A stretch of DNA of 64,000 bases from Silene latifolia (Eukaryota; Streptophyta; Magnoliopsida; Caryophyllales; Caryophyllaceae). The stretch is taken from assembly GCF_048544455.1 (NCBI RefSeq), contig NC_133532.1:17424948-17488947 (forward strand), read 5' to 3'. The position numbers and the translations under genes are program-made. Of this stretch, positions 35,838-47,350 are shown piece after piece; position 1 is the stretch's first letter; each line of letters starts with the position of its first letter. A model generated the notes under the pieces. That model did not search any database, was not told the origin of the DNA, and worked only from the letters and a program-made list of their open reading frames with translations.

Positions 35838-37186
35838 ATGAACCAGTTTGCTTACGACTCGTCTTACTTACATTGCAATTCAAACTTTGAAAATGATTGT
35901 TTTAATAATGACATTGAGACCGAGGTCGAGGATGAACGATTGGTCGAAGAAGAAGGAGAAGAAGAAGTGGAACCACCTCTACAGTTGATAAATGGATTGG
36001 AAGAGTACGAACAGAAAACTTCGATCATCGAAGATACCGAAACCATCAATGTGGGTACAACCTTAGAACCACAGGAGCTTAAAATAGGAACTACTTTAAG
36101 TCCCACCGAAAGACAGGGGTTCATTGATCATTTGCATGAGTTCAAAGATGTTTTCGCATGGTCCTACAAAGACATGCCAGGCATTGATAGGAAATTGCGA
36201 GCACGGGATCCCAATCAAGCCGGGGTATAAGCCGATCAAGCGAAGCTACGCAAAATGCATACAGATTGGTCTTTGAAAGTCAAGGAAGAAATCGACAAGC
36301 AACTCAAAGCTGGGTTCATCAAGGTGTCGAGAATACTCGGATTTGGGTGGCTAACGTCGTTCCAGTGCCTAAGAAAGATGGTAAAGTTCGGGTTTGTGTG
36401 GACTTAGGGATTTAAACAAGGCAAGTCCGAAGGGACGATTTCCCATTACCTCACATCGACATCCTGGTTGACAACACGGCGAAACACGCGTTACTATCCT
36501 TTATGGATGGGTACGCCGGTTATAATCAAATCAAGATGGCGAAAGAAGATATGCATAAGCTGCGTTCGAACGCAATGGGGAACCTATTGCTACACAAAGT
36601 AATGCCTTTTGGGTTGATAAACGCAGGGGCTACATACCGGAGGACCGCGACAACATTGTTACATGATTTGATGCACAAAGAGGTCGAGGTTTATGTCGAC
36701 GACATGATTGTCAAGTCAAAGGAGCGTGATGACCACCTTGGTACATTACGCAAATTCTTCGAACGATTGCGCAAGTATAACATGAGGTTGAATCCACAAA
36801 AATGCGCATTCGAGTCACATCCGAAAAATCTGTTGGGTCACATCGTTAGCCACCGTGGCATCGAGGTGGACCCATCGAAAATAAAGGCCGTAATGGAAAT
36901 GCCTCACCCGAAAACCGAGAAGGAAATTCGAGGTTTCCTGGGAAGAATCCAATATATAAGTCGGTTCGTGGCAAGGCTAACTATGATATGCGAGCCAATT
37001 TTCAAGAAATTGAAGGTCGGGGAACACGTTGTATGGGATGATCACTGCCAAGCTGCGTTCGATAAGATCAAAGAAATACTATCCTCCCCTCCCGTGCTCA
37101 GCCCACCAACGGCTGGGTTACCACTGTTGTTGTATCTTACGATTCGGATCTATGCAATGGGGGCAATTTGCACAGACGGTCGATAA
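35838..37186 (+). pseudogene. Reverse transcriptase (Retand-like element), frameshifted
   Basis: The N-terminal part has FKDVFAWSYKDMPGID (about 36140-36190). The frame breaks at 36230 and again near 36400, where the FRDLNKASPK block lost one base. The core is then open: MDGYAGYNQIKMA, MPFGLINAGATYRR, the catalytic EVYVDDMIVKSK, then RLNPQKCAFE and GFLGRIQYISRF. YVDDMIVKS is typical of the Tat branch, versus FIDDILVYS in the chromoviruses here. Confidence 0.92.
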
Positions 37187-37538
37187 AGAGGAAAGAGCGA
37201 TTTACTACATTAGTAAAAAGTTCTTGGAGTATGAAATCAAGTATACTCAGCTCGAAAATACATGTTTGGCTTTAGTATGGGCTACAAAGAAATTACGGCA
37301 CTACATGCTCAGTCATAGTGTTTGCATCCACTCGAAGATGGACCCAATCAAATACTTGTTTGAAAAACCAGTTCTGAACGGCAGAGTGTCAAGATGGACT
37401 TTAATGCTTTCCGAGTTCGACCTAAAATATGTACCACTGAAAGTGATAAAGGGAAGGGCGGTTGCAGACTTCCTGGCGGATAACCCGATAGAAGAAACTG
37501 AGGTTACGGATACGTGGTCGTTTCCGACGAAGATATAG
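37029..37538 (+). pseudogene. RNase H, retroviral type (Retand-like element)
   Basis: Continues RT in another frame: EERAIYYISKKFLEYEIKYT, LALVWATKKLRHYM, KYLFEKPVLNGRVSRW, then GRAVADFLADNP. The domain start (the usual Asp motif) is lost at the frameshift near 37180. Confidence 0.85.
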
Positions 37539-37936
37539 TTCACATAGACAATGATACGTGGGACCTCTATTTCGACGGAGCATCGAACTACAGGGGTTAC
37601 GGGATAGGAGTTCTACTCATTTCACCGGAAGGTGAACATGTTCCTATTTCGATCAAGTTGGACTTTAACGTCACTAATAACGCGGCTGAATATGAAGCAT
37701 GCCTACTTGGATTGCACAGTGCTCTCGAGTTAGGCATCAAAAAGCTTGTAGTACATGGGGACTCGTCACTAGTAATCAACCAAGTGGCCGGGACGTGGAA
37801 AACCCGAAGTGATAGCTTGGCTCCATACCAAGCGAAAATCGAAGAACTAGAAAAATTGTTCACCGAGGTCAAGTACGTGCACCTCCCCAGAGACGAAAAC
37901 CAGTTCTTTGATGCACTATCAAAATTAGTGCTCTAA
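37514..37936 (+). pseudogene. Second RNase H, archaeal type (aRNH)
   Basis: WDLYFDGASNYRGYGIGVLL, NNAAEYEACLLGLHSALELG, VVHGDSSLVINQV and LPRDENQFFDALSKL give the four acidic or His-region blocks of an RNase HI fold, with Asp, Glu and Asp visible. An extra aRNH between RNase H and integrase is a defining feature of the Tat lineage. This domain itself is uninterrupted. Confidence 0.9.
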
Positions 37937-38093
37937 TCAACATACCGATCATATGGATACTATGCCGATATGTGTCGAATGAAGATCATCACCTGCTTAT
38001 GTTAATGTAATCGGAGACACAGAAGAAACCGAGGCCGAACCTTGGTATCATGCTATTCTGAAATTTAAAGAATCAGGAGAGTATCCACCTGAC

Positions 38094-39192
38094 ATGGATA
38101 ACCGCGGAAAGCGCGCTATTCGAATGCTAGCCGCTCAGTTCGTTAGAACCAATGACGGACAGTTGTACAAGAAGACTGCGCAAAATGTCCTTCTGCGATG
38201 CATAGACTCACCAACTGCGAAAAAAGTCATGGAAGAAGTCCATGACGGAGAGTGTGGCCCACACATGAATGCCCATATCTTTGGTTCGTAAAATCATGAG
38301 ATTAGGGTATTATTGGACCACGATGGAGACAGATTGTCGCCAATATGTCAAGCACTGCCATAATTGCCAAATCTTCGCAAACATACAGCATGTGCCGCCA
38401 TCATCGTTATTATATACTTTGACATCACCATGGCCTTTCTCAACATGGGGAATCGACATTATTGGAAAGGTTAACCCATCCGGAACAAGGTGGGCATTGT
38501 TTCATGCTAGTCGCCATCGATTACTTCACGAAGTGGGTAGAAGTAAAGTCATACAAGGTTCTACAAGCAAAGCAGGTAGCAAAGTTCATTCAGAATGAAA
38601 TCATTTGCAGATATGGGGTGCCGCATGAGCTCATTAGCGATCATGGCACTCACTTCAGTGGCTGAAACCGCCGTAATACTCGAAAAGTACAAGATCAAAC
38701 ACCACAAGTCGTCACCATATCGACCTCAAACAAATGGGGCGGTGGAAGCCGCCAACAAGACAATCACTGTGATTCTCAGAAAGATGACCGACAATTATCG
38801 CGAATGGCCAGAAAAGATACCATTCGACCTTGTGGGGATACGTAACGTCTATTCGCACAAACCACCGGAGCAACTCCGTTCTATTTGACATATGGGATGG
38901 AAGCGATTCACTGTCGAATTAGAGGTACCTTCTTTAAGGATCCTGTTAGAAAGTCGGGTCCTGAAGGCCGATCGGTGCAAGCGGTATGATTCCTTGGTCA
39001 TGCTCGACGGCGACGATTAAATGCGCTACGTCATGTTCAACTCTATCGAAAAGGATACAAAGGGCATTTAACAAGAAGGTGAAACCTCGAGGAATAAAAG
39101 ATGGAGATTTGGTCCTAAAGTCTGTGCGCGCTTTACTACCAATTGACCCGAGGGGAAAATTCAAGCCGAATCGGGCGGTCCTTACTTGGTAA
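38094..39192 (+). pseudogene. Integrase (Retand-like element), frameshifted
   Basis: The zinc-binding part shows HCHNCQIFANIQHVPPS (about 38350-38400). The core has WPFSTWGIDIIGKVNPSGT, IDYFTKWVEVKSYK, GVPHELISDHGTHFSG and SPYRPQTNGAVEAANKTI, so the D, D and E positions can be seen, but in at least three frames (38269, 38462, 38595). The C-terminal region to 39192 is also broken. Confidence 0.9.
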
Positions 39193-39662
39193 AGAAGATA
39201 TTATCGGGAGGCACCGTCGACCGATGAGATCTAGATGGAAACGACTTCGCAAATCCGACAATTTGGATCAATGAAGAAATACTATCCGTAGAACTCACTC
39301 TCAATGTCATAAAATAAAATTTTGAATTGCGGTGCTCGTGAGCGAGTCTAGGCCGCGGCACTTTCGTTTGCTTTTTGTGCGTTATAAATCGATGATTGTA
39401 GCGCATTTGTTTTGTGGAACTACGAGCTCGGTTTGATTCTGTTGATAACAGATACGTAGGCAACTCTTTAAAAGAGTACAACCGACCCTTCTTTGAATAA
39501 AATGAAATTTTATGCGAAGTAAACCGGGAATTTTAATAGATAGTAAGTCTTATTAAAGATCGGGCGATGCCCATTACATCCTTCAAAAAAAAAAAAAGAA
39601 AACAAAGACTAGCAACAAATAATAAGTAGTAGTACTAAATAATAGATCGGAGTTGAAGGCTC

Positions 39663-40568
39663 CTACATCTTCTTTTTCCCTTTGCCTTTTGGGTCACGTG
39701 ACCGAGGCTCCTGTGGAGGAGGGGTAGTTGTGTTCTGTCTAGCACGCTTCTTAGGAGGAATCGTCATTTCTTCCCGAGGGCCCAGCCTATCTTTTACACT
39801 TAAACGAGGACCAAGTCTTCCTTCCAAGGCTGAGCCCGAGTGTGCCTTTGAGCCCAACCGTTTCCACACACCGTCGCTTTGTGAGTCGGTCTTAGGAGTC
39901 TTCTCGATCCCTAGCTTCAGGTCCGGATGTAGACGAAAGATCGTTAACAAAGAAGTCACGATTGTTTTCGCTTTTGTCATAATATTTGATGTCGACGAGC
40001 TCATCCTTCCGACACAAGTCCTTACCTGATTCGGTCTTCTCTTTAAGCCATTTAGTATAAGACGGGGATACCCAGATAGTCTGAGGGCGCGCAGATACGT
40101 ACCAAAGACGCCTTTGGTGCCACCTCTGGAGCCAATCGTCACATATAGAGGAATTCAGCTCTCTTGCTCGTCCCGAATGCTTGACCTCACACTTGGGAAT
40201 CATTTGTCTGCGGCCCATCCGACGCAGACGCGGTCGAAGTAAATGTGGATAGACCTCTCTAAACCCGTGAGCGCAAACGTCTGGTTTTGTCATCTTCCGG
40301 AAGGATAGTAAAGGATTTGAGGCGAAGCCAAGGCATGATCCAGCACAGAGGGCGACCTTCCCCTTCTGTCAGTTTGTTTCGCCAATAGGCAAGATCATTT
40401 TGATGCCCGTCCTCATACCGCTTAGCACGCATAGTCAGCATACGAGCGAGATACGAGTTGGGCTCACGTGGCGGGGCGAAAAGCCAAAATCTCTCGCAAA
40501 GCCACACCTGAAAAAAAGAAAAAAAGAAGAAAAAAAAACATGAAAGAGACGAAAAAAAAAAAAAAAAG

Positions 40569-40602
<34 letters not shown>

Positions 40603-41413
40603 GAAAGAAAAAAAATAAGAAGGAAAAACGGATTTGTGACAGGATCGTGGCAGAATACAGCAAAATCGTGGCAGAATACAGCAAAATCGTGACAAAATCG
40701 TGGCAATAACACAAGAATTGTGGTAAAAAGAAAATTAAGGATGCGAAATCAGGAGGATAGATCTTATCACCTGCAATAGACGGGAGCATCCCGACCAATC
40801 GGCACCAGGGTTCATTTTCTTAGCATCTAAACCTCGAAGGGTTTCAGCGAGAATAATCAAGGAAGGGTTATGTCCCGTCTCCATCTGAGACACAATGGAC
40901 AAAAGCTTCGCTTGTCCTACACAAGTTGTCTTGTTCATCCTACCTTCGAAGACATAAAGGTGTAACATGATCAATCCAAAGGCCCTGCGACAGTATGCTG
41001 GCAGCGAAGTACTGCTCCGCAAGATACAAAATCTCCTACGAATAGCAAGAAGGTTGACTTCGTCACCAGTCACTATTCCCTCAGACTCCGTCCGGAAAGG
41101 CCAAGGCGAGTCTAGATAGGTTCCACGCCACCCCGAATGAAATTTAGGTATAGCCGGTATGGCCTCAGCATCCCATCCTCCAAGGGGCGAGAAAACTCTT
41201 CGGGTAGAGGGCGAGATCTCACCCTCGGGAAAAGCAAAGACATGGTTCAAAGGATCCCAAAGTAGCTAAGGCAATGCTCCAACAGCGCAGGTTGAAGGGG
41301 GATCTGGCGTAAGGGAAGTAATTGCGCCAAGTGAACGGTCTTTAATTCTTGCCTCTCTGCGCTAGTAAAGTCGGTCTCCCATGCTCGCATAGCACTAACT
41401 AGATTATTCATAA
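39663..41413 (-). pseudogene. Antisense accessory ORF (Retand-like element)
   Basis: Lies between integrase and the 3' LTR, on the opposite strand to gag-pol. The start is probably the ATG at 41413 (MNNLVSAMRAWETDF). It is frameshifted near 41255, then NHVFAFPEGEISPSTRRVFS, AFGLIMLHLYVFEGR, PSLIILAETLRGLD and later HSGRARELNSSICDDWLQRW. A basic tail (PPKKRARQN, PKGKGKKKM) ends it. By eye the layout resembles the plant mobile domain-like proteins that Retand/Ogre-type elements are reported to carry in antisense. Its role is unknown. A poly-A/GA tract at 40509-40620 interrupts it, reading poly-Phe on this strand. Confidence 0.75.
40509..40620. repeat. A/GA-rich homopurine tract
   Basis: About 110 bases of almost pure A with scattered G. 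It is followed by three short tandem copies of AATCGTGGCAGAATACAGCA (40640-40700). It lies within the antisense ORF region and probably expanded after that ORF lost function. Confidence 0.9.
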
Positions 41414-41799
41414 TGATTTATGTTATTTGCACGGTTTGGGGGAAAAGGCGAGAATAAATTTGGCGATCTGACTCTTCCTTATATATAGAAAGTATAAGGG
41501 AAGGAAACACCTAGGAGGACACTCCTAGGGTGCCGTTTTCTTTGAGCCGTGTGGGCCTTGGGTCGTGCGCCTCTTAGGCCCGCCCCAGCTCACACCAGTC
41601 TTTGGCATGATACATCGGATTTTCGCACATCTATCGCGTTTTGGGGAGCGCTAACGGCTAATTTACATTTTTACCCCCAAAGAAGTCAATATTTGAACTA
41701 AAACCCGTGCACACTTACGGTTTTGTTTTCTTTTTTTTGTTTTATGTAGCGGCTACGCCCACGTTCACGAATCATATAGTATGTCTGAGTCGCATTTCA

Positions 41800-42135
41800 T
41801 GCTCACCCATCAATCAAAAGCTTCAACATTCAAAATTTCAAAATTTCAAAAACTAAGTTTCAACATTCAAAATTTCAAAATTTCAAAATTTCAAAAACTT
41901 TTTGGGTCGACGACCCAACATCCAAGTGATTCATTTCAAATTCAAAATTGTCAACATGTTCAAATTTCGGGTCGATGACCCAGTCTTTCAAATTCAATTT
42001 TCAGGTCGATGACCCAATCATTCAAAATTTTCAAATTCAATTTTCGGTCGATGGCCCAATCATTCAAAATTTTCAAATTCAATTTTCGGGTCGATGACCC
42101 AGTACTTCAAAATGATCCAATTCCAAGATCGATGA
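41800..42135 (+). repeat. Tandem repeats before the 3' LTR (Retand-like element)
   Basis: First a CAAAATTTCAAAATTTCAAA tract (41828-41900), then about six units of roughly 40-44 bp with the core GGGTCGATGACCCA followed by ATTCAAATTCAATTTTC. The core has 5-bp inverted arms (GGGTC/GACCC). Retand from Silene is known for an amplified tandem repeat in its 3' region; this array fits that description. Confidence 0.85.
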
Positions 42136-42787
42136 TCCCAATGTGCTTATGTGATGATTATTGCTAGTACATTTTCTATGTTTCAAATGTAGCAGGATAT
42201 GCTTCAACTGGGGGCTCTAAAGTCTTCGACTTTAGAGCCATCAGCAAATCGGGGCCGGCCGTTGGTTTCGAGACCATTATCAAGATAAAATGGATGACAT
42301 CCACTCAGAATTCAATTCAATTACAAGAGTATGAAATGGAAGAATTCCTTAGCTGAAAGCAAATGATGAAAGCGACGGCAACCTCCTCGGAGAGTCCCGT
42401 CCCATTTAGACAAGTGCCGTGAGATGATAAATCTTGGGCCAATGTCGGTAGATGATGAATTTTGGACATACGCCAGCAGATGATAAACTTTGGGCATGTG
42501 TCGCAGCGGCCGAACTACGACGCGGGTTTGATTCGTCGAAAACGGATACGTAGGCGCCTAAGGATAAGGCTCAACCCACCTTTTATGCAGTTCATGGGTC
42601 GATGACCAACAATGATAATTCGACGCAACAGAAGCAAGAGTTAATCCCCAACGAAGTTTCAGGTATGATCTCTTCTTATGGCTGGCGAGCTTATATACGC
42701 GAGTCTAATGGACTATAAACGACCGAAGAATCCTCGGTCGAAAGGGACTGGGGTATACTTTGACTTTCGCCTTGTCCAAGCCTCAGT
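42136..42787 (+). other. 3' untranslated region of the Retand-like element
   Basis: Between the tandem repeats and the PPT. It contains a small duplication of GATGATAAAYTTTGGGC/GATGATGAATTTTGGAC (42425-42500) and no ORF of note. Confidence 0.6.
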
Positions 42788-42801
42788 CAAAGTGGGGGCT
42801 C
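42788..42801 (+). other. Polypurine tract of the Retand-like element
   Basis: AAAGTGGGGGCTC immediately before TGTAGATAC of the 3' LTR. The AGTGGGGGCT form is common in Ogre/Tat elements. Confidence 0.85.
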
Positions 42802-45800
42802 TGTAGATACTCGTATCCGTCGATATTGGAATTTATAGAGAACCCGACAAACACCCGATGATGATAGGACACATGTATTCTTTAGTTGTCATTGTCATTA
42901 TTTGGAGCTCGTTTTACGAGGTAGAATGGGCGTCGTCGATGAAGTATTTTATTAATTTAAATGATATTTAAATTAACGTTTTTAGTGAATTCATTCTGTT
43001 AATTTAAATGATATTTGAATTAATGTTTTTAGTGGGTTCATTTTGTTATTTTAAATGATATTTAAAATTAATGTGTTTTTTGAGTGAATTCATTTTATTT
43101 AGTTTAAATGATATTTAAATTAAAGCTTTATTTTGAATTTATTTTCTTAAGTTATTTTATTGAAAATAAAATAAATATTTGATTTGAAAAATCATTTTAT
43201 AAGTATATTTGATTTGAAAAGTCATTTATTTCAATTTGTCAATTGGTTTGAAAAATCAATTTTAAAAGCGAAAAACTCGTTTTGCATCGTGTGTTTTGAG
43301 CTCGATTTTAGCTCGGTTTTTTAAGCCCGTTTCCTTTGCGAATTGGCACGAATCTCGAGTACACTAACCCACCTATACCAATACCCATCAACCCATGTTC
43401 GAACCCCCATACCATGGCCCAAATTCTCGTTCAAAACCAACCACAAGCAGCCCGTACCCAAACCGCAAACAGTCCCCTGTTTTGCGAGCCAATTCCCGAG
43501 CCCAAACCCGCTTCAAACACTACCAAGACCCGTACCCATTAACCCTAACCCATACCCTAGTATCCTACCCATATTATCCTAGCTTGATCACCAAGAAATC
43601 CCCCAAAACGAACCCTAGAAACCCCTCCCAAAACCGATGGACAGCAGCTATGTTCATTGAGCCCGATTTGCCTCTCCTCCCTTTTAACCTATTTTAAACC
43701 CTTATAAATACCACCCCTTCACCATACAATCATTGCTCTAAGTTATCCATACATCCAACCATCACATACAAGCTTTGAACCTCAGAAACAAACCCTAAAC
43801 ATCCTCCAAAAACCCTAAACAAAACCGACACACAAACTGAAACTGTTTGTGTGTCTCCTTCGAAAACCCTTTCGTTCCTCCATCAAATCACCATAAAAAT
43901 TCGAGTTTCTTGTTCCTAATTAACCACATAACATCCATCTACACATTAGACAAAGATTTACGAGCCGAATTGACCTTGAGAGCACACGAGATCCCTCGAA
44001 AAACAGAGTGAAATAACACTCTGTTTTCGCGGTTTACTCTTGTCTGTCCAGTTCTGTTTGTGCTCGTTTTTCGTGCCCAATAACCCAAATCGAGCCGGGG
44101 TCGCTTTAAGATCCTTGTTCTCCTCTCTTTCTAGTTTCCAAAACATCTTTCGGATCGAATTTTCGTCGTGAAACGAGGGAGATATCACTGTTTTAAAACT
44201 GCTGTCCAGAAACTTTCCAAAACGCGTGTTGCTTTGTTACTTCGTCGACGACGGCCTCTCGAGATAAAATCTACCATCGATTACGACCCAAGACGGTGTC
44301 AACGATACATGTAGGTTGAGGGTGCATCAAATCCCCTTCTCTTCTCTCTTTTTATTTCGTTTTTTTTTATGCCTTTTTTTATTGTCTTTTTTTGTTTGTT
44401 TTTCGTTTTAATTATCGTTTGTTTTAAATTAATTACGAAACTAGTTAGTCCGAGTATGAGTTAAAGTACCACCATGAACACCCGCGTTGACTTGAGATGG
44501 GAAAAGAAACCGCTCCTTCTGTCGGTCGTACACCCCTGTCTCATTTACATATCCTCGTGTTCAAGGTAGGGCATAAATAAAACAAGTTTCTAACTTCGAT
44601 CTTCGCTTTCGACCCTCTTCTTTGTCTCGGCCAAATCGATGGACCTTAGGACCCGTTGCATGTTAGTTTAACTTCTGATTATTAACCTATGACGTAATTA
44701 GATGACTTTAAATCAATTTAATAATCTAATTAGACACTTTAGGTGGCTTCGACGTAAGTTATAAAATCAATCGACGATTTTTGTAAATAATTGAATGCAT
44801 CTATCTCTTTCACCTAATTTCTCGCTAGTATAAGAGTGCGTGATTAGCACCTTCTTATTGACACTCGATGAGTTAAATTAATTAGCGAATTTAACCTAAT
44901 TGGACCCTTTAGGCCGTGTAGAATGCACCCTTGCGCGACAATCAATCAACATCGTTTTTAACTCGTTTTCTAACTTGTTTTCGATTCCTTTTCGCAATCA
45001 TTCGATCTAATCAATAAATCTAACTTAGGAACTAGGTTGGCTTTGGTTGGGCCGTGGTTGGCCGTGTGTTTGGCCGTGTGTTTGGCCTTTCCTATTTCGT
45101 TTGTTTTTGCATCGTTCGTTCTTTATTTGTTTTATCACTTGTAATTAATTTATGTTTCTTTGAGTCACGTTTTGTAATCTATTTGTAATTAGTTCTCCTT
45201 TTTGAGTCAAAACCTTTTCTGAAAACCTTAGTTTTATTTGGTTAGACGGTTGTTCCCAATGCTTGTAGGAGCGTAGTAAACCGCATGTTGTTTAAAGCAA
45301 CATGGCCCGGTTTATGCTAATGCATGCTTTGGTGCGTAGCCCAATGTCTAATTCGATGGGATTAAGTGAGAGCACGCAATACGAGGAGGGACCCACGGCC
45401 GTGTGTCATGTAGGCCGTGAGTCACCTCCCCCATGTGCACGGTTTTCAAGGCCCAATGGCCGTGTGTTTTGTGTCGTGTTTTGAGTTGTATGTAGCAATT
45501 GTATTTAAATCGAGTTGTATCTTTAATTTGTTGTTGTGTCGGCATGAAATGCCCGGGTTGTAATAGGTAGATCCCAACGGCTCCCCCATTCCCCTTAAGC
45601 CTTGTTTGTTTTGTATGTTGTTAGATCAATCAACCCACATGCTAAATTACAACTTTGACAAAGTTAGTATAGTTGCATCTAAATCAACATAGAAACTTCA
45701 CATGTTAGGGTTTAAAACAACGTTTGCATATCATACATCGTACGTAGCTATGACCTTGTTTGAAATCCGACATTTGACTTAGTAGAGGCCGTTATTGACG

Positions 45801-46127
45801 GGCGGGGTTGGGTGTCCTTATGGGCTTCCCAACACGTACCCTCACCCCTTACTCAAGATCTATGGTTTGTGGATCCGTCTAAATACCATTGGATTACGAG
45901 AGTCATTCAAATCGAGTGATATAGGGTACAAGTCTTTATCTTTAATCACTCGTAGTCGATTGGCTTTATGCTTTTCGATGAAAGGTGTAAAGTTGACTTG
46001 AACGGTTCCAAGTTCCCAAAAAACTTGGTGGCGACTCTAATACGTCTTAATTCGATTCGAAAGAACCTCGAGTCGATTATGTCAGGTGTGGATCCCTCGG
46101 ACGCAGTTCCCGAGGGCCTTGTCCACA
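42802..46127 (+). repeat. 3' LTR of the Retand-like element (3326 bp)
   Basis: Begins TGTAGATACTCG and ends CTTGTCCACA. By eye it differs from the 5' LTR at about 20 bases plus a few short indels. The TSD AGTAG follows. Confidence 0.94.
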
Positions 46128-46719
46128 AGTAGTAACCTAATATCGCTTTTATGAACCTACCGCTTGAGGCGACTCATACAAACTAAATGCACAATTTTTA
46201 GTAGTGTAATAATATATTTTAGTACGGTGTTCACTGTATATTGTTGTAGTGTTTTAATTGATTTGATATTTGTTGTTCTTTAGGCTCAAAAACATTGACT
46301 TAGCACGCCGATAATGGTAAACAATTTATCGGCACTAGTGTGATACAAACTCATTAGCTCATTTTTTATCATATAAATACTGGTAAAGGAAAATACTAAG
46401 CTTTGTCAAACTAATACATGTAAACAAGTGACTACGGCTTATTTACAAATAGCAATTGATTGATTAATTATTTTATTAAATGCTTATTAACATTCTTAAA
46501 TTGTACATATTCGTAAATTTTGCATATGCTCGGGCCGGGCCGGGCCAAAATTCGGGCTGTAAAGGTGGCCCAAACCCGGCCCTATTAAATTGAATTGGGC
46601 CATGAGCTTCGGGCCGTGGGCTTTTTGGGCCTAAAATCGAGGCCCAGGCCCGGAAAAAAATCGGGCTAGACCGGGTCGGGCTAGCGGGCCTGGGCCATAT
46701 GATCAGCTGTAATATTAGT

Positions 46720-47350
46720 CTATTCTAAGACTAAGGAAGAACATGAGGAGCACTTAAGGATAGTCTTGCAGACTCTGAGGGAGAATCAACTTTACGCCAA
46801 GCTATCTAAGTGCGAGTTCTGGTTAGAGGAGGTGGCTTTTCTAGGGCATGTGATATCTAAGAAGGGGGTATCTGTGGATCCTAGTAAGGTTGAGGTCGTG
46901 ACCAAGTGGGAATCACCGAAGAATGTTGCTGAGATTCAGAGTTTCTTAGGCCTTGCTGGGTACTACAGGATATTCGTGAAAGATTTCTCTACCATAGCAC
47001 GGCCCATGACGTCTTTGATGAGGAAAGAGACCAGATTTGTTTGGGACGAGGGTTGTGAGACGACGTTTCAGACCTTAAAGGAACGCTTGACCATAGCTCC
47101 TATTCTAGCTTTGCCAGAGGGATGTGAGAACTTTGAGGTATATACCGATGCTTCAAAGAATGGTCTTGGTTGTGTTTTGATGCAGGCAGGGAAAGTCATC
47201 GCTTATGCTTCGAGGCAGTTGAAGCCATATGAGGAGAACTACCCTACTCATGATCTGGAGCTGGGTGCAGTTGTTTTCGCTCTTAAGATTTGGAGGCACT
47301 ATCTTTATGGAGCAACTTTCAAGGTGTTTTCTGATCATAAGAGCCTAAAA
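46720..47350 (+). pseudogene. RT end and RNase H (element 2, resumed)
   Basis: Resumes precisely after the hAT TSD with [35 protein letters not shown] and [17 protein letters not shown]. RNase H follows with [19 protein letters not shown] and FSDHKSLK, where the solo LTR interrupts it. The frame is open up to there. Confidence 0.93.

Larger units (their letters stand above)
28247..46127 (+). mobile_element. Retand/Ogre-type (Tat lineage) Ty3/gypsy retrotransposon
   Basis: 17.9 kb element with 3.3-kb LTRs (28247-31574 and 42802-46127) and a 5-bp TSD AGTAG (28242-28246 and 46128-46132). The order is PBS, leader, gag, protease, RT, RNase H, second (archaeal-type) RNase H, integrase, antisense accessory ORF, tandem repeats, PPT. 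The second RNase H and the accessory ORF are hallmarks of the Tat lineage (Ogre, Retand, Grande). The LTRs differ by only about 20 substitutions plus a few short indels, so this is the youngest dated event in the window, yet its frames are broken. Confidence 0.93.
27950..46711. mobile_element. hAT-like non-autonomous element, split by a Retand-like element
   Basis: 8-bp TSD ATCTTAGT (27942-27949) and ATATTAGT (46712-46719), one mismatch. The left end TAGAGGTGATCATGG and right end CCATATGATCAGCTGTA form an imperfect TIR. Both ends carry many GGGCC/GGCCC motifs (27970-28110 and 46530-46700), like hAT subterminal repeats. Its own sequence is only 27950-28246 and 46128-46711, about 0.9 kb, with no transposase. 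The rest is the nested retrotransposon. Confidence 0.85.

Noticed and set aside
40435..40798. ORFs coding poly-Phe or poly-Lys
   Set aside because: Translation of a poly-A tract inside the antisense ORF region; not a separate gene.
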